This document shows positions 46,301 to 58,466 of a stretch of 64,000 nucleotides of DNA, piece by piece (positions within the stretch are counted from its first letter, which is position 1; every line of letters begins with the position of its first letter). The notes under the pieces are model-generated. The model worked only from the letters and a program-made list of their open reading frames with translations. It had not been told where the DNA came from and ran no database searches. Where the stretch lies: assembly GCA_023078555.1 (NCBI GenBank), contig CM041200.1:8114807-8178806 (forward strand), read 5' to 3'. The translations under genes and the position numbers were made by a program. The DNA comes from Ulva prolifera. Lineage: Eukaryota; Chlorophyta; Ulvophyceae; Ulvales; Ulvaceae.

Positions 46301-49300
46301 GTGAGATTGAGCAGACCTGCAACGTAGAGAGCTCGGCACCCCAGCCACTATGGTCTGCAGTGGAGGCATCCCCGGATTTGGCGATGCTGCGCTTGCTGAG
46401 GTAAGTGTCGACGAGGATGGAGATGACAAAGTTGGAGAAGATGATTGTGAACATGAAGGGGAACATAAACTGGGCGATGTTAGCACTCACGGCCGCGACG
46501 ATGCTGCTCTCTCGGGCTGGGGGGGCCAGAGCGTCCTTGATGCCAAGGAACGATCCTGCACAGTGCATGGGCAGATGTGTCACACCATATGCATGGCAGC
46601 CCTGCAGCTCAATGGAAACGCCGCGCATCACCTTGACGTCAGCAGAACATCAGATTGGACGATTCGAAATTTTCAGAGTCATGATGCTTGGGCCATCTCA
46701 ATTGGATGTACCAATGTTTGTCCGCGTATACTTCTTAAGCCCCCTGCCCCCTGCCACTGGTGTGCGGCATAACTGATCGCTCCCATGGCCAATTCTCTTC
46801 CCTCTTCCCTACTTAATTAAGTATACTTTAAAGATTAAATACTCCCTCCTGCAGTTCATCAACGTACACACAACACACTGGACCTGTTTCTGAGCGTGAG
46901 CCCGAAAGGTGCACCGCACCAGTGACCGCGCCGTTCAGCATGTAGGAGGGCAGCAGGCGGGCGCTGCTCATGCGCTCGTCCGCAATGCCCCAAAGCATGA
47001 GCACCAGGCTCATGGGCACCATGAGCACGACCGTCACCAGCAGGACCTCAAGGAAGGGCACCAGCGACGCTGCCAGTGCTGTCGTGATGACCCCGACCCA
47101 GGGCAGCGCCCCGAGGGCCTGCAGCGTCTGCAGCATGAGAAGAGCTCCCGCCGCGGCCTGCACGCATCTGAAGAAGAGCCACGCGTCGCCAGCAGCTTCT
47201 GCGGCCGCCTGTAGAGCACGTATGTTGTAAGCTACCACCACCACCACTGGCAAGTCATTACATATGTACAGTCACCAACAGCCTGTCTCAGGGGTAAATC
47301 GTAATCAAGACCATAGATGCACAGGCGGCTTCCTCTACGTCACCCTGCATGGCCGCCGGCCGCGACACAATACGCAGTGCCAGTGCAGTGCCACATTCAC
47401 GATACGCATGTGTAGGCCTGCCATCACGTGCATCCGATGAGTCATTGCAAGGAGGAATAAAAACAGGAAGAGAGGTCTTTGTTCGAACAAAGAACAAACA
47501 GATGCATGCTTTCAACATCACACCCATGCAACTCAGCCAGTCACGCCGCAGCTAACATACACGCGTTCGTGCGCAACCATAGCGCACAAACGCCCCATAG
47601 CGCACTGTAGTAGCTCGCACCAGCAGCTCCGCAAAGCGGTCCACCTGGGCCGAGTCATCCCTGAGAGACCACAGCGGAACGTCCACCAGAGCTGCGGCGA
47701 TGTCGACAATGCCCGTGACCGCCTGCACGCCCACCTCACACACCGTGCTGTTCCCGCTTCTGTGCGCCGCCTCAACCACCTCAAGCTGTGCTCGTCGCAG
47801 CAGCGGTGACGCAGCAGCCTTCGCCGGCAGCAGCCGCCGCACCGGCGACGCCAGGTCATGGTACGCATGCGCCAGCAGGTACTCAGACGCGTCCGTCCCC
47901 GCCGTGATGCTCTCTGCACTCTGTGCGGAATGGAAGCCTCTCAGCAGGTCCGATGCCTGGCTGCTGTACCGGGCTGACACTGTAAGGGATGCCACCAGGC
48001 CCACGGCCGTTGCGATAGCGGCCAATGCCATCCAGCCGTGACGCCGCGCAGGTGCACTCCGCACTTGCGGCGGCCACAATCCGCTCGCCTCCGATTCGCG
48101 ATAGCTGAGTCCATACGGGATGTCACCATCGACAGATTCATACAGAGGGCCTCTCGGATGTGCTCCATGCACACTGGGACCCCCACCGGCTTCCACGCCA
48201 GACCTTCTGCGGTCAAACGCTTCATGGTCGCCCAATCCGCTGCCCCTTTCGCCAATTATCGCGGCAGAGGCTGCCGCGTAGTGGCCGCGCGGATCCGCTC
48301 CGTCGGAGCCGCATTCTTCCAACAGGCCACTTGTCAGAGGATTGACACCACCCTCGCAACCGAAGCCAGGCCCGAATAGCGACCCAGCAGGGTCTCGGCT
48401 AACGTAGTGTGCTTGGATATGCGGGCGTGCAGGCTCAACGGCACTGCCACGGTAATCGTGAGAATCAGAACCTCCCAGACGCGCGGGCTCAAAGGCATGG
48501 CCGCAGTGCCCGTGAGGGCCGGAATCTCCCATAAGTATTGCCCGGCTGCCGCCACTCATGCGAGGAGTGGCCTCGCTGGTGGAGGCATGGGGTGCAAGCG
48601 CTGCGGTCCGACGCCTCTCGGCTGACTCAGCCACAGGCTCTCCGCCACGACTCCCCACAACGATATCAGCAACTGTGTGTATCTGTGCGAGTGCTGCAAG
48701 GCCCCAATCAGCTCTGCGGGGGGCCTCTGAGCTGGCGTCTGACCGCCTTGCAGCTTCACATGCACCCACACCGACTGCAGCGCGCCCGCCGCCATCCGGC
48801 TGCGCAATGTAAAGGTAGCAGACGTATGCGGCATTGGCGGCAATCAGCAGCAGAGACAGGGCTGCGCTTGCACCGCCGAGCGTCAGGCTCGCGTCGGCCA
48901 GGGGCGCCGTGGAGACGTGGGCGGTGCCGCGGAAGCTCCCGGCCGGCAGCGCGTGGATGTCGAAGCGCCAGAACGCGACAGAGGCAGTGGCAGGGTTGTG
49001 CGTTGCGAGGCAAAGGCGGAGGGTGTGGGAGTGCTCATCGAGGAAGAAGCCGTCCCGGAGCGTGCGCCACAGCTCGTGCACCGTGTGCAGGTCTGACGTC
49101 ACCTGCACGCCATCGCCACGCTTGGCTGAAGTCACCTGTGGTCACGCAGACCAATCAAGTGCCGTTTGTCTAGTGCCCGGCCTGAAGCATACAGTGGCAG
49201 AACTGCTGTATTGTTAGATTCTGGGGGCGCACCGGGAAGAAGACAGGGAAGCCGGGGGGGAAGCCAGGCACCGCCCGGGGGAAGAAGGCGGCAGGGTAGC

Positions 49301-52300
49301 CGACGGCGGTGAGGTCGTCGCTGCCGGCAGAGGTGTTGTAGTAGCGGTCCTCTGCACCAAGCGCGTCTGCGGAGAACAGACGGCTGCTCGGGTTGAACGC
49401 AGGGTCCTGCCCGAACGGGCTGACCTCCGAGCTTCTCTCCGCTGCGAGGCTGCGGGTGAAAGCCCCGCAGTCGAGCCGGAGCTTCGCGAACGTGCTGCTA
49501 CAGCCCTTGGCCATCGTGTTTGGTTGCCGGGTCTGCAGGAATGGCTACTTGAAACAGTTTTGAATGGAACTTGAACTGCGGTGAACCATGGTCTGATGTA
49601 ACAGCTTGCTGGGTAGTCACATGCATGTACGTCAGCATCAGGCATTGCTAAGTCATCTCATTTGACTTACAGATTGGGTCCAATGGGTTGAGGACGGTAT
49701 AAAAGCTACCCCCTCCGTTTCAGGAGGTCGTGGGTTCGATTCTGCGTGCGGTTTGGGGACCGAAACGGCCGTACGTGACCACCTCGCTTAGCACAGCAGG
49801 AGGCCCTGTGAGTTGCGTACGGTCGTCTGAGGGGGTTTTCCAGGTGGTTTACCCCTTCGGCATACGTGGTCCCGTTAACTCGGAGTTGTCAATGTCCAAT
49901 AGGATACGGCTCAGTAAATTCAGATTTACTTAACAGAAGCTAGCATGGCTGAATAAACAGTTGAGCAGAAGGATGCGTGGCAGGATGCGTGGGTGAATCC
50001 GCACCTGGTGCAAGAAGAGACCGCCCAGCAGCACATTGCCGAGCCCCACATACCGAGGCACCACCACGGCGCCCTCCTTCCGCGCCCCAGTAACATCCCA
50101 GTCGTCCACCGTCCACCCGAGCCCCTCAATCGTGGATGTCTGCACCGCAGCCCGCGAGCCGCCTGTGCCACTGGAGCTCTGTGCGGCTGCTCGGGCCTGC
50201 AGCCGCCTCGCCGCCCCCTCTCCCCGACTGCCGCCGCCCAAATCCACCAACAGCACCATGGTAGAGTTAACTTTGGCGCTGTCCTGTCGGAGTGCCTGTA
50301 TGATGGGCAGATTCGCAGGAGACGTGCCGTCCGCGGAGGCGGCTACGCCCGAGTGGCTGCGGAGGCTGTAGGCATAGGCTCCCGCGCAGGCGAATTCGAT
50401 ATCCTCAAGAATGGTGGCCACTGCAACGTTGTTCAGCTTCTCTGAAGCATCAATCACCAGCGCCTCGGTGGTGGCAAACACCTCCAGCACCGAGTCGGCA
50501 ATGTTGCAGCCCAGGGCGTCTGTGTTCGCCTCTTGCTCTAGTGCAGGCATCTCCGCAAACCTCTGCAATCTTTCAAACATTCTCATACCATAGGAGCACT
50601 TGCAGTGGCACGTACGCTGCACCATACCACAGGGACACCGCCCACCACCACAGCTCCGGCTTAGTGTCGTTTGCAGACGGGCCTACAGGTATCACACCAG
50701 CATCAACGCCGTCTCTTGGGCATCCTCCTGTGTCGCCGCGAGCAGTGCATTCAGCCCCGCTGCTTGCACCTCCTCCGCTGTCAGCACCCTACACGCATCC
50801 CCGCGCACAAATGAGCTGTCCAGTGCCATTCCCACGATCGCAGCCATCGTCTCCTTGTCCTCCTGCAGCTGCCACGCCGCATACAGACCGGAATCCCCCT
50901 GTAGCAGCCCCAGCTGACTGAGGCACATCGCTGTGGCCTCGCCAGTTGCATTTCCCCTCAGCCCGAGGGTGACTTGCATCTGCGCGGTGAGCTTCGCTGA
51001 GCGACCGTCCGCCGCCGCAGCTACAACCTCTGCATGCAGCAGCACACGGTCTGCAAAGCTATCGCACGCAGGCACCTCCCATACGCCCTGCCAGTACGCT
51101 GCGAGCAGAGAGCGCGCCAGCGGCGATGTCACGGCCGGGCCCTCCAGCCGCGCTGCGAGCTCCTCGACAGCTGCATTCGCCCCAACGTACCGGTCAGCGA
51201 GGGCGATGCGGTACACCAGGTCGGCCACAGACAACGTCTCCCACACGGACACTTGGACTGCGAGGGGCGCAGCGTCCTCACCACGGCCGTCTGTTGCTCT
51301 GAGCTCAAACTCGTAGGGCACTGCCGATGGCGGACACTCCCCGGCAGTCACCGCAGCGGCAGAACATGCAAAGCAGGCTCCGGGCGCAGCTGCAAAGCCG
51401 TCGCAGCTGCTACTTGCGGCCATCAGCCTGGGTGTATCAGCTAGCATCAACTCTGTGTGAACTGTGATCACGCAGGCGACACCGTTCGCGTCGAGGCCCT
51501 TCTTGGCAGCGTCATCGATGCAGGCAGGCAGCGGCAGCGCGCCGCGGCGCCCACACGGCGCACGAACTACTAGAGTGCCTGCCCCGCTGCCATCGTAGAC
51601 ATGATCCATACCAGGCAGCAGCAGCGACGCATTTACAATGATTGTGGGGGCTGGGGCGGTGGCTTCAGCGGGTGCGGAGGGCTCACGTATGGCGCAGGGT
51701 GTAGGCCCGCACTGCGCCGCTGCTCCCGAGCAGTATATGTCTGCAAAGGATGGGCATGGAGAGAGCAAGGAGATTGTCTTGGTGAGGGTGGCTTGAGCGG
51801 CGGGCATGTGAGAGTCAAAGACCACGAACGGCAATTCCCAGGTGGACCCGATTGGGGCACTGTCACTGTTGATGCCGCAGCCCTGGATGCCTGAATATAC
51901 TACCAAGTGTGAATTTGAGGCGAGGCTGCAAATTGGATTAAATACATGAATCATGCATGTTTCACGTGTACATGTAACGATTAAATGTTAGCTGTCACTC
52001 AAGTGCTCTGCACATGCATCCCACCCTCGTCATTTGACAGTCCACCCTCTTGGGTTGGCGGTGTCAGGTCATGTTACCAGTATCTAGATGCCTGTGTAGG
52101 CTGATTGCTCTGAACAGGCTCTTCATCATCTACATTGCGGTCAAATACACAGGCCTAAGGCCAGCCTGGTACCTGGCCACACCGAGCACACGAAGCCCAC
52201 AGCAGCACGGAGCATGTCACCCACACAATGACAGCGTGCACACCTTTCACCTGGAACTCGTGTCCCGGGCAGCCGAATGCTAAGCAGTCATCGGGCGGGC

Positions 52301-55300
52301 ACGCGAGCACCCGGGCCGTCAGGTCGCCGTCCTCCGGGTCAGTCGCCAGAACGCCGGACTCACACTTCAGTGACACGTCGGCTGCTTCATCGGCACTGCA
52401 CTTGCTATATACCAATCCCCCCTGCACCGCCACCTGTGCGATCTGGCCTTGTGGTAGCAGCAGCCGGGGCGCATGGTTGCCCGGGACCTGCAGCGCACCG
52501 CCTGCAGAGAGGCACAGCTCTGCGAGGGAGCACCGGAGGTCTGCGCATGAGAACTCGATCAGCCCGCAGGTGGGGTAGACGACGAGGCGGCGGGTGACGG
52601 AGGCCCGCAGGGAGGTGCCAGGGACGGTCACTGAGAAGGTGATGGAGTACACCCCGGGGGTGGAGGTGTCGTAGGTGCAGCCCTGGAGGCCGTGCTGGCT
52701 GAAGCGCACACCCGCCTTGCAGGCCTCCACGTAGGCCGTGATGTCCCCATCGATGGAGTGGAAGGCCCTGGCTCCCTGTGCGACAAAGAGCATATGAGGA
52801 CGGAAGTATGCGTTCGTAGAGTCGGCCCACGGACTGACAATCATGCTAACCTAGGCTGAGCCACGCACTGCCGCTTTGTATGTGTATGGCGCACGGCACA
52901 ATCGTACAAGCAGGATAGTTGTTTATCGTATCATGTGCATGTGGCGGCTCACCTGGTCGCAGACCATTCCGACAGGCCTCGGCGTCGGGCACTTGCTGTA
53001 CAGCTCGCCTTCCTCCACAAGCACCTCCTCGGCGCCCACGAGCTCAATCACCGGCTCCGGAATCTGTACCGCTGCAGCTTCATGCGCCATGCACAGGCCC
53101 TGAACGCTGCAGAACGCCCGGCCACTGGCATCCACGCAGCGTTGTTCCCCAGCAACGCACACAGCATGCACTGCACGCACCGCGTCCGCTGTGTTCCCAG
53201 CCGAATCGCTGACGCTGTACCGGATCACGTGCGGGCTTGCGGGGTCGGTGGGGCCGCCGGTGAGCACGGCCGCAGTGACCGCCGCCGTTCCGGCAGCAGC
53301 GACCGAGTGGGAGATATCCCCATCAATGTCATCGGTCGCTGCCCAGCCAGGCTCAGCATACGGCTGCCCAACAACGACCGATGTCACTACTATCTGCACC
53401 CCCCCATTGTCCAGGACCTCGTCCGCGTCTTTAGCATTCAGCACCAGTTCTGGCGGTGTGGTATCCACAGGTGGCTCAAAGATGTCCACAGATGCTGGAG
53501 ATGCAGCTGAGTCACCGATTGTACTCGGCAAACACAGCCCCCGGTCGCTGCATTTCCCATACTCCCAGCAGCGTATCTCACCGTCAGGGCAGCCGGTGTC
53601 GACGTAAATCCTGCGAGTCTCGTACGGGCTCTCATTTCCGGCATCATCCCGAGCCTGATACACAACAAGGAAAGGGCCGTGCACCGTGGTGGACCCAGGC
53701 CGCAGCGGGCCGAGGGCAGTGGCTGAGGTGGCAGCAAGCGCCACATCCACATCTGCGATACCAAGCGCTGCAACAGGAAGAATGACCCCTGAGGGAGGAT
53801 CGACCGCAAAGGCGCCTGCGTCGGTGTACGTGCCACCAAGGTGAATCGTCTGCGACACAGAGCCAGACACCTGGATCTTAGGAGGCAGGGTGTCCCGAGG
53901 GAGTGCGACTGCCGCTGGGGCTGCGAAGAGACGAATGTCAAAATTGAGCACCGATTCAGGTGGCGACGGGGGCTCTGGAGGCGCAGGAGAAGGCTGTGGC
54001 GCTGCAGGTGCAGGAGGAGGCGGGGGCGCTGAAGGTGGAGACGGCGGGGGCGCTGGAGGCGGAGACGGCCGGGGCACTGGAGGCGGAGACGGCGGGGGCG
54101 CTGGAGGTGGCGACGGCGGGGGCGCTGGAGGCGGAGACGGCGGGGGCGTTGTTGGTGATGGAGGAGGAGGGGGCTGTGGGGGAACAGCAGGACTTGGACC
54201 GGGGGAAGATGTAGGCGATGGAATCGCTGCAGGCAAAGGCGGTGCTGGTAGCGGGGCTGACGGGGACGGAGGCGTAGTCGCCATACCTGGTGGTGAAATT
54301 GGAGGAGGGAGTTGTGGTGGAGGCAGCGGCGCAGGGGGTGGTTGGGCTGGTGGTGGCGTGGACTGAGGCGTGGTGGGTATTGGTGGTGGTGGGAATGGCG
54401 ATGGGGACGGCGGTGGGGGTGTTGGTGGGGGCGGGCTTGCGAATTCTGGCGGAGGCGGCAGGACACTTGGACCTGATGGGGGAGGAGAGGGCTCTGCAAC
54501 AGTGGTGGGAGGTGGTGGAGGGGGAGGAGGGGGTGGTGATGGTGGCGGTGAGGGGGGGGGAGATGGTGGTGGAGGCGGAGGAGGGGGTGGTGATGGTGGC
54601 GGTGAGGGGGGGGGAGAGGGAGGTGGAGGCGGAGGAGGGGGTGGTGATGGTGGCGGTGAGGGGGGGGGAGAGGGTGGAGGTGGTGGAAATAATTGGGGAG
54701 AGGGAGGCGGTGGGGGTGGTGGCTGAGGCAGCGGCGGGGAGGGCGGTGGTAGAGAGGGTGGCGGAGGGGGAAACGCGAAGCCAGCGCCCGCGACCAGCGC
54801 CTCCATTGCGGCGCCGACGTCTGCGCTGCTGAGCGCGCGCTGCAGCACGTGGACCTGCCCTACCCGCAGGCTGCCGGCCATTAGCTTCCAGCCTTGATTC
54901 AGCGGCTGCATTAATGTGAGGGTCGCCCATGAGGCAAGCTCAGCCGCGAGCCACGGGGACGGCGACGGCGCGTCGAGCGGCGCCGCGCCGCCGCTGACAA
55001 ACCCGGACAGCTCGCCGTCATGCGTGACGGTGCACGCATACACCTCCCACGCCCCCGCGGAGGCCCGCGCAGAGATGCGGACCGCCGTGTCGATGACATC
55101 ACCCGAGAGCACCTGGCAGACGATGTCCTGCGAGTCAGCATCGACCGCGAGGCGCAGGCTGCGGTAAACAGATCCGCTTTCCTGCATTGACACCTGTGCG
55201 ATGGCGGCTCCACAGTATGAGACGGTGGACTGTGCATGCGCGAGGAGCGTGTACCCGCCGGCACTGCCGACGTCTGCCACCGCGAACGGCTGCGAGGCCA

Positions 55301-57375
55301 CGGGGTTCGTGCCCGCAGAAACAGAAAGGTAGAAGAGCGGGTGCGGGGGCATGCCGCTGAGTTCAGGTCGCGGGCCTTTGGTGGAGGCGGTGACGGCGTA
55401 TGGGGACCCGACGCCCCATGTCCGCAGGTACGTTGTGGGTGAGCCAAGCCAGTCCGTATTGTCATAGGTGTCGCGCGGAGAATCTCGGGTCAACTTGATG
55501 AGGTGCCGGGGGAGTGCAGCGCCTGCACGCAGTGACTGCAGTGGTGCCACGCATGCATGACACACTGTCCAGATCTGCAGAGGAAGTAGCAGGGCCCCGC
55601 AGGCATGTGCCGTCAAGGACGTGGATCTACAGCACAGCCAGTGTCTACGACAGCGCTTCAGTGCACACCTGGGAGGCATGATCAAGTTGAACCCAGGCAG
55701 CACCATCGTGCAGCACAGACCTGATTAGCTCAGGCGGTTGCATGGCAGAACACAAGGACAGACGTTGCAGCACTGCACTCAACAGCATGCGGAGCTACGC
55801 CTGTAGAAGTCAGTTGTTGCAACTGCGCATGCAGCTGTATGTATCCGAAACATGATATTGTGTAAGGCCCAGGCCCATGCTGCTCGCACATGCCACTGCC
55901 TTATTGGCTCCATGACAAGCGAGGTGCTGCGGCCGTGCGTGTGGCATGGAGGGCTTTCGCACTGGCCGAGCGTACCTTGGACAGTGGCATCGCAAGGTGT
56001 CATTCCAGCTGCGCTGGCAGAGTCGCTGAAGAGGCACTGGTCCAGCTGCATCATGTCCTGGACTGACATCGGGAAGTCAAAGAGGCCGAGATGCTTCAGG
56101 TCCCAGGAAGTGCAGGCGCCATGGTAGCCTCCAATCGACATACTGCCAAACAGTGTGTCTGGAAGCTCCAGGCCTGAAGTATCACTCTGCCACTGCAAGG
56201 CTGTCCCTCATGTAAGCCCATGTGGTTTGTAAGAGCTACCATATCGGGGATGCTGTGAATATACACAGATGTTCGAACATACAAGCAAGCTGACCCCCTC
56301 CAGAACACCGCAGTTTCCTACCAGACAGCGTATGGTGGACCATTTACTTTGCTCGCTTCGGTGGAGTTCCTCACTTGCACACTACGTAAACAAAGGCTGA
56401 ACAGCTTGCTGAGGAAGCAGACCTGAGTGTGCGCAGACTGTGAATTCCAGGTGACGAGCGATGTGTGCTTCCAGATGTCTAGTATTTTCAGAGCTGGTAT
56501 AATTCGGAAGGTGAGTGTGGCAAAGTGTCCTTCTGAGATCATCCCAGGTGCGGTGTAGGTCTGCCACATCACCGCAGAGCTCAACCATAGCTGCAGCCGC
56601 ACGCAGTTGCAGGAAGCATCAAATTCAATGTGGACCTTACGATCTGACACAAAGTCATCAGCCACAAATAGTGTCTGGTTCGATGCAAATGAATTGATTC
56701 GGAATGTTGCAGAGATGGACAAGCCCCCATGATGCTGAAACCGGATAATCTGCGCCGTTGTTGTTGACAGGCTCTGACATGAAGTGCTGGAGATCTGGTC
56801 CAGCCGCATGTAATCCAGGTCCACGGATGTGTCGGCCCAAGTGGGGATCGAGCCTTCTGACGGGGCGAACCAGATGTCCCCACATTGATGATGCGCAGAT
56901 TGGCTGGTCAGGAATGTGAACATCACCAGAACATCAAGCGGGTCTGCATGCAATTGTCACACTCAGCGGAGGCACTGGCACATGAACTACATGTTCGGCA
57001 CCCTGTCCTGGTCCACAAGAATGTGCTGCTCCCATACACAAGCTGGTCCACATGCTCCGCCCTTTCTTTTGAGATCCAAGACTAATACAGCCGATTTCAT
57101 TGAATGCTGTGCAGGACTTTGTACTTTGCTCATGCAGACAGGTTTGGGCACACAGAGGCATCCGCTTGGAGCAGGGGCAAATAGTGACTTTAGCCCCACA
57201 CAAATCGGTCACAGCTCAACACACCTGCTGGCAATGTACACGTCGTGAGCTTCCTCCCGTGCAGTGCCTGCTGGGCGTCAGCAAAGATTCTCCCATCTGG
57301 CAGCACAGACCACCAGCCAGCCGCAAGCACTGCCGTGACCAAGTAGGCACAGGCCCTTCCAAGCAAAAGTTTCAT
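43301..57375 (-). CDS. Giant LamG-like / proline-rich / polycystin-type channel protein
   Basis: Fourteen exons join with matching phase at every junction: 57225-57375, 56423-56943, 55976-56192, 52953-55522, 52251-52775, 50698-51882, 50005-50562, 49233-49532, 47588-49102, 46920-47208, 46317-46555, 45519-46018, 44673-45200 and 43301-44345; 3,380 residues. A signal peptide (MKLLLGRACAYLVTAVLAAG) is followed by LamG/concanavalin-like units (to ~540; LRVGQVHVLQRALSS is typical), a PPPSPPP rod (~545-815), and at least three Ig-like repeats with DIDGDI, SIDGDIT or DPEDGDLT, Y-V-D--GN and Cys-rich ends. A REJ-like Ala-rich part follows, then a polycystin (TOP) domain at ~1725-2080 (GLGWTVDDWDV, YVGLGNVLLGG, FFLDEHSHTLRL), a membrane segment at ~2082, a long loop, and the channel: S4-S5 region LQTLQALGALPWVGVITTAL, PFLEVLLVTVVL, then S6 IFSNFVISILVDTYL. 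The ~690-residue tail is basic and Ala-rich. A role in mechano- or chemosensory cation flow is inferred from the family. No S1 helix is evident before the TOP domain. Confidence 0.85.
49680..49932 (+). mobile_element. SINE-like retroposon with tRNA-type B box
   Basis: Sits antisense in the giant channel gene's intron 49533-50004. It contains GTGGGTTCGATTCTGC (49731-49746), close to the RNA polymerase III B box GGTTCGANTCC, preceded by GGGTTGAGGACGG, a weak A-box-like string. The 3' part (TTCGGCATACGTGGTCCCG, AACTCGGAGTTGTCAATGTC, CAATAGGATACGGCTCAGTA) is shared with 62950-63024 and inverted 8901-8958, and ends in ATTTACTT. The pol III head is inferred from a single box. Confidence 0.5.
53960..54780 (-). 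repeat. Proline-rich rod coding repeat (PPPSPPP)
   Basis: Within exon 4 of the giant channel gene. About 270 codons are mostly Pro with Ser, Ala and Thr, in units such as PPPSPPPSPPPPPP (centre about 54500-54700) and APPPSPPPAPPPSPP (54010-54150). Similar rods occur in hydroxyproline-rich green-algal wall proteins (pherophorins). The DNA is a G-run-rich minisatellite, so all antisense frames are open and Gly-rich; those are not genes. Confidence 0.9.
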
Positions 57376-58466
57376 GACGACCACATCGATATGGCATAAA
57401 TCTCGACAGCCACCAGGAACGTGATCTCCGCCCGACTTATGTGTTCCGTCGCATCGTCAGTACGTCTTGAGCCTTTGATCGCGGCCGGCCAAAAAGCAAC
57501 GTGCTGATGGCGAGCTGGCGACACTGTGACACACGCCATTATAATTTGTGAAGTCGCAGCGGCCCAACTCGTGTCGAGTCCGCAAACGCATCTGTCTGGG
57601 AAGCAAAGCGGAGCAGGCCAAGTTCGCGACAGCGTCTAACGTGAATAGCTCAAGTGCATGCAGTGGCTGAAAGCAGTCTGCGTTTGTGTAGCTGCTGATG
57701 CGGTCATACGCGATTTCGATTGTGTGGAGGTGCTGGCACATCCCGGCGCATCGGAAATGGACATCAGCCAAACAGTGACCTGAGGGACACGCCTATCGCC
57801 GAGATCATCCCGCGCGCTCGACGTACAATCGTCGTACAGCACAGTGGCAGAGAGCCTGAAGTTGAGAGTTGAGGGTCTCTGTTTATGAAAGCTTCGAGTG
57901 ATACAATTACAGACGTCGGGGAAGCACGGCAAGAGAGTATGACAGCAAGGTCATCACCTGTCGATACAAGCCGTGGATTCAACATCTGCAGCTGTAGAAG
58001 ATAGAAGTGCTCGGAGCAAACCGTCAAAGCTATCAGAGGGTCAGCGCAGTCACAGATGGCACCAATGAGATCGCGCGTTGCGTGTTCACTCTGGTAGTTC
58101 ATACCGCCATTGCCCTCATGTGGTACATGTGCATGTTGCTCCACTTCTGCAGCTATGATTACACACTGTTGAAAGGCTGACCCTGCCATGTGGTCAAGTG
58201 TGAGGATTGGGTAGCGGACTCGAGCAGTGCCATCGATATACGGAAATTCCAAGCCCAAACCAGCAACTCACTCACAGCATCGCATTGCACAGCTATGCAA
58301 GTGCGGCAGAATTGGACAACGATCGCACAGCAGCTTGACTGAGGCCTAGACTGAGGCTCATATGCTGGCGTGCTCATGAGGCCCCAATGTGCTGTCTACT
58401 TCGATAGCGCCGTTCGATCCCTACTGCACAGACCCCCAGTGATTCTAGCCATGACATCATCACCAG
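57376..58466 (-). other. Spacer with one unassigned ORF (57764-58258)
   Basis: Between the giant channel start and the HMCES stop codon, all on the minus strand. The 57764-58258 frame encodes a peptide-like sequence (FPYIDGTARVRYPILTLDHM, later CADPLIALTVCSEHFYLLQL) but begins at TTG, not ATG, and no family or flanking exon was recognised. It could be an exon of a small unknown gene; otherwise this is the giant gene's promoter. Confidence 0.25.

Noticed and set aside
49680-49760. A functional tRNA gene
   Set aside because: Only the B box is convincing; I could not pair acceptor, D or anticodon stems, and the 3' part is a dispersed repeat.
53890-54832. Gly-rich and Val/Glu-rich ORFs on the + strand (158 and 180 codons)
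   Set aside because: Antisense shadows of the proline-rich rod; Gly (GGN) is the complement of Pro (CCN).
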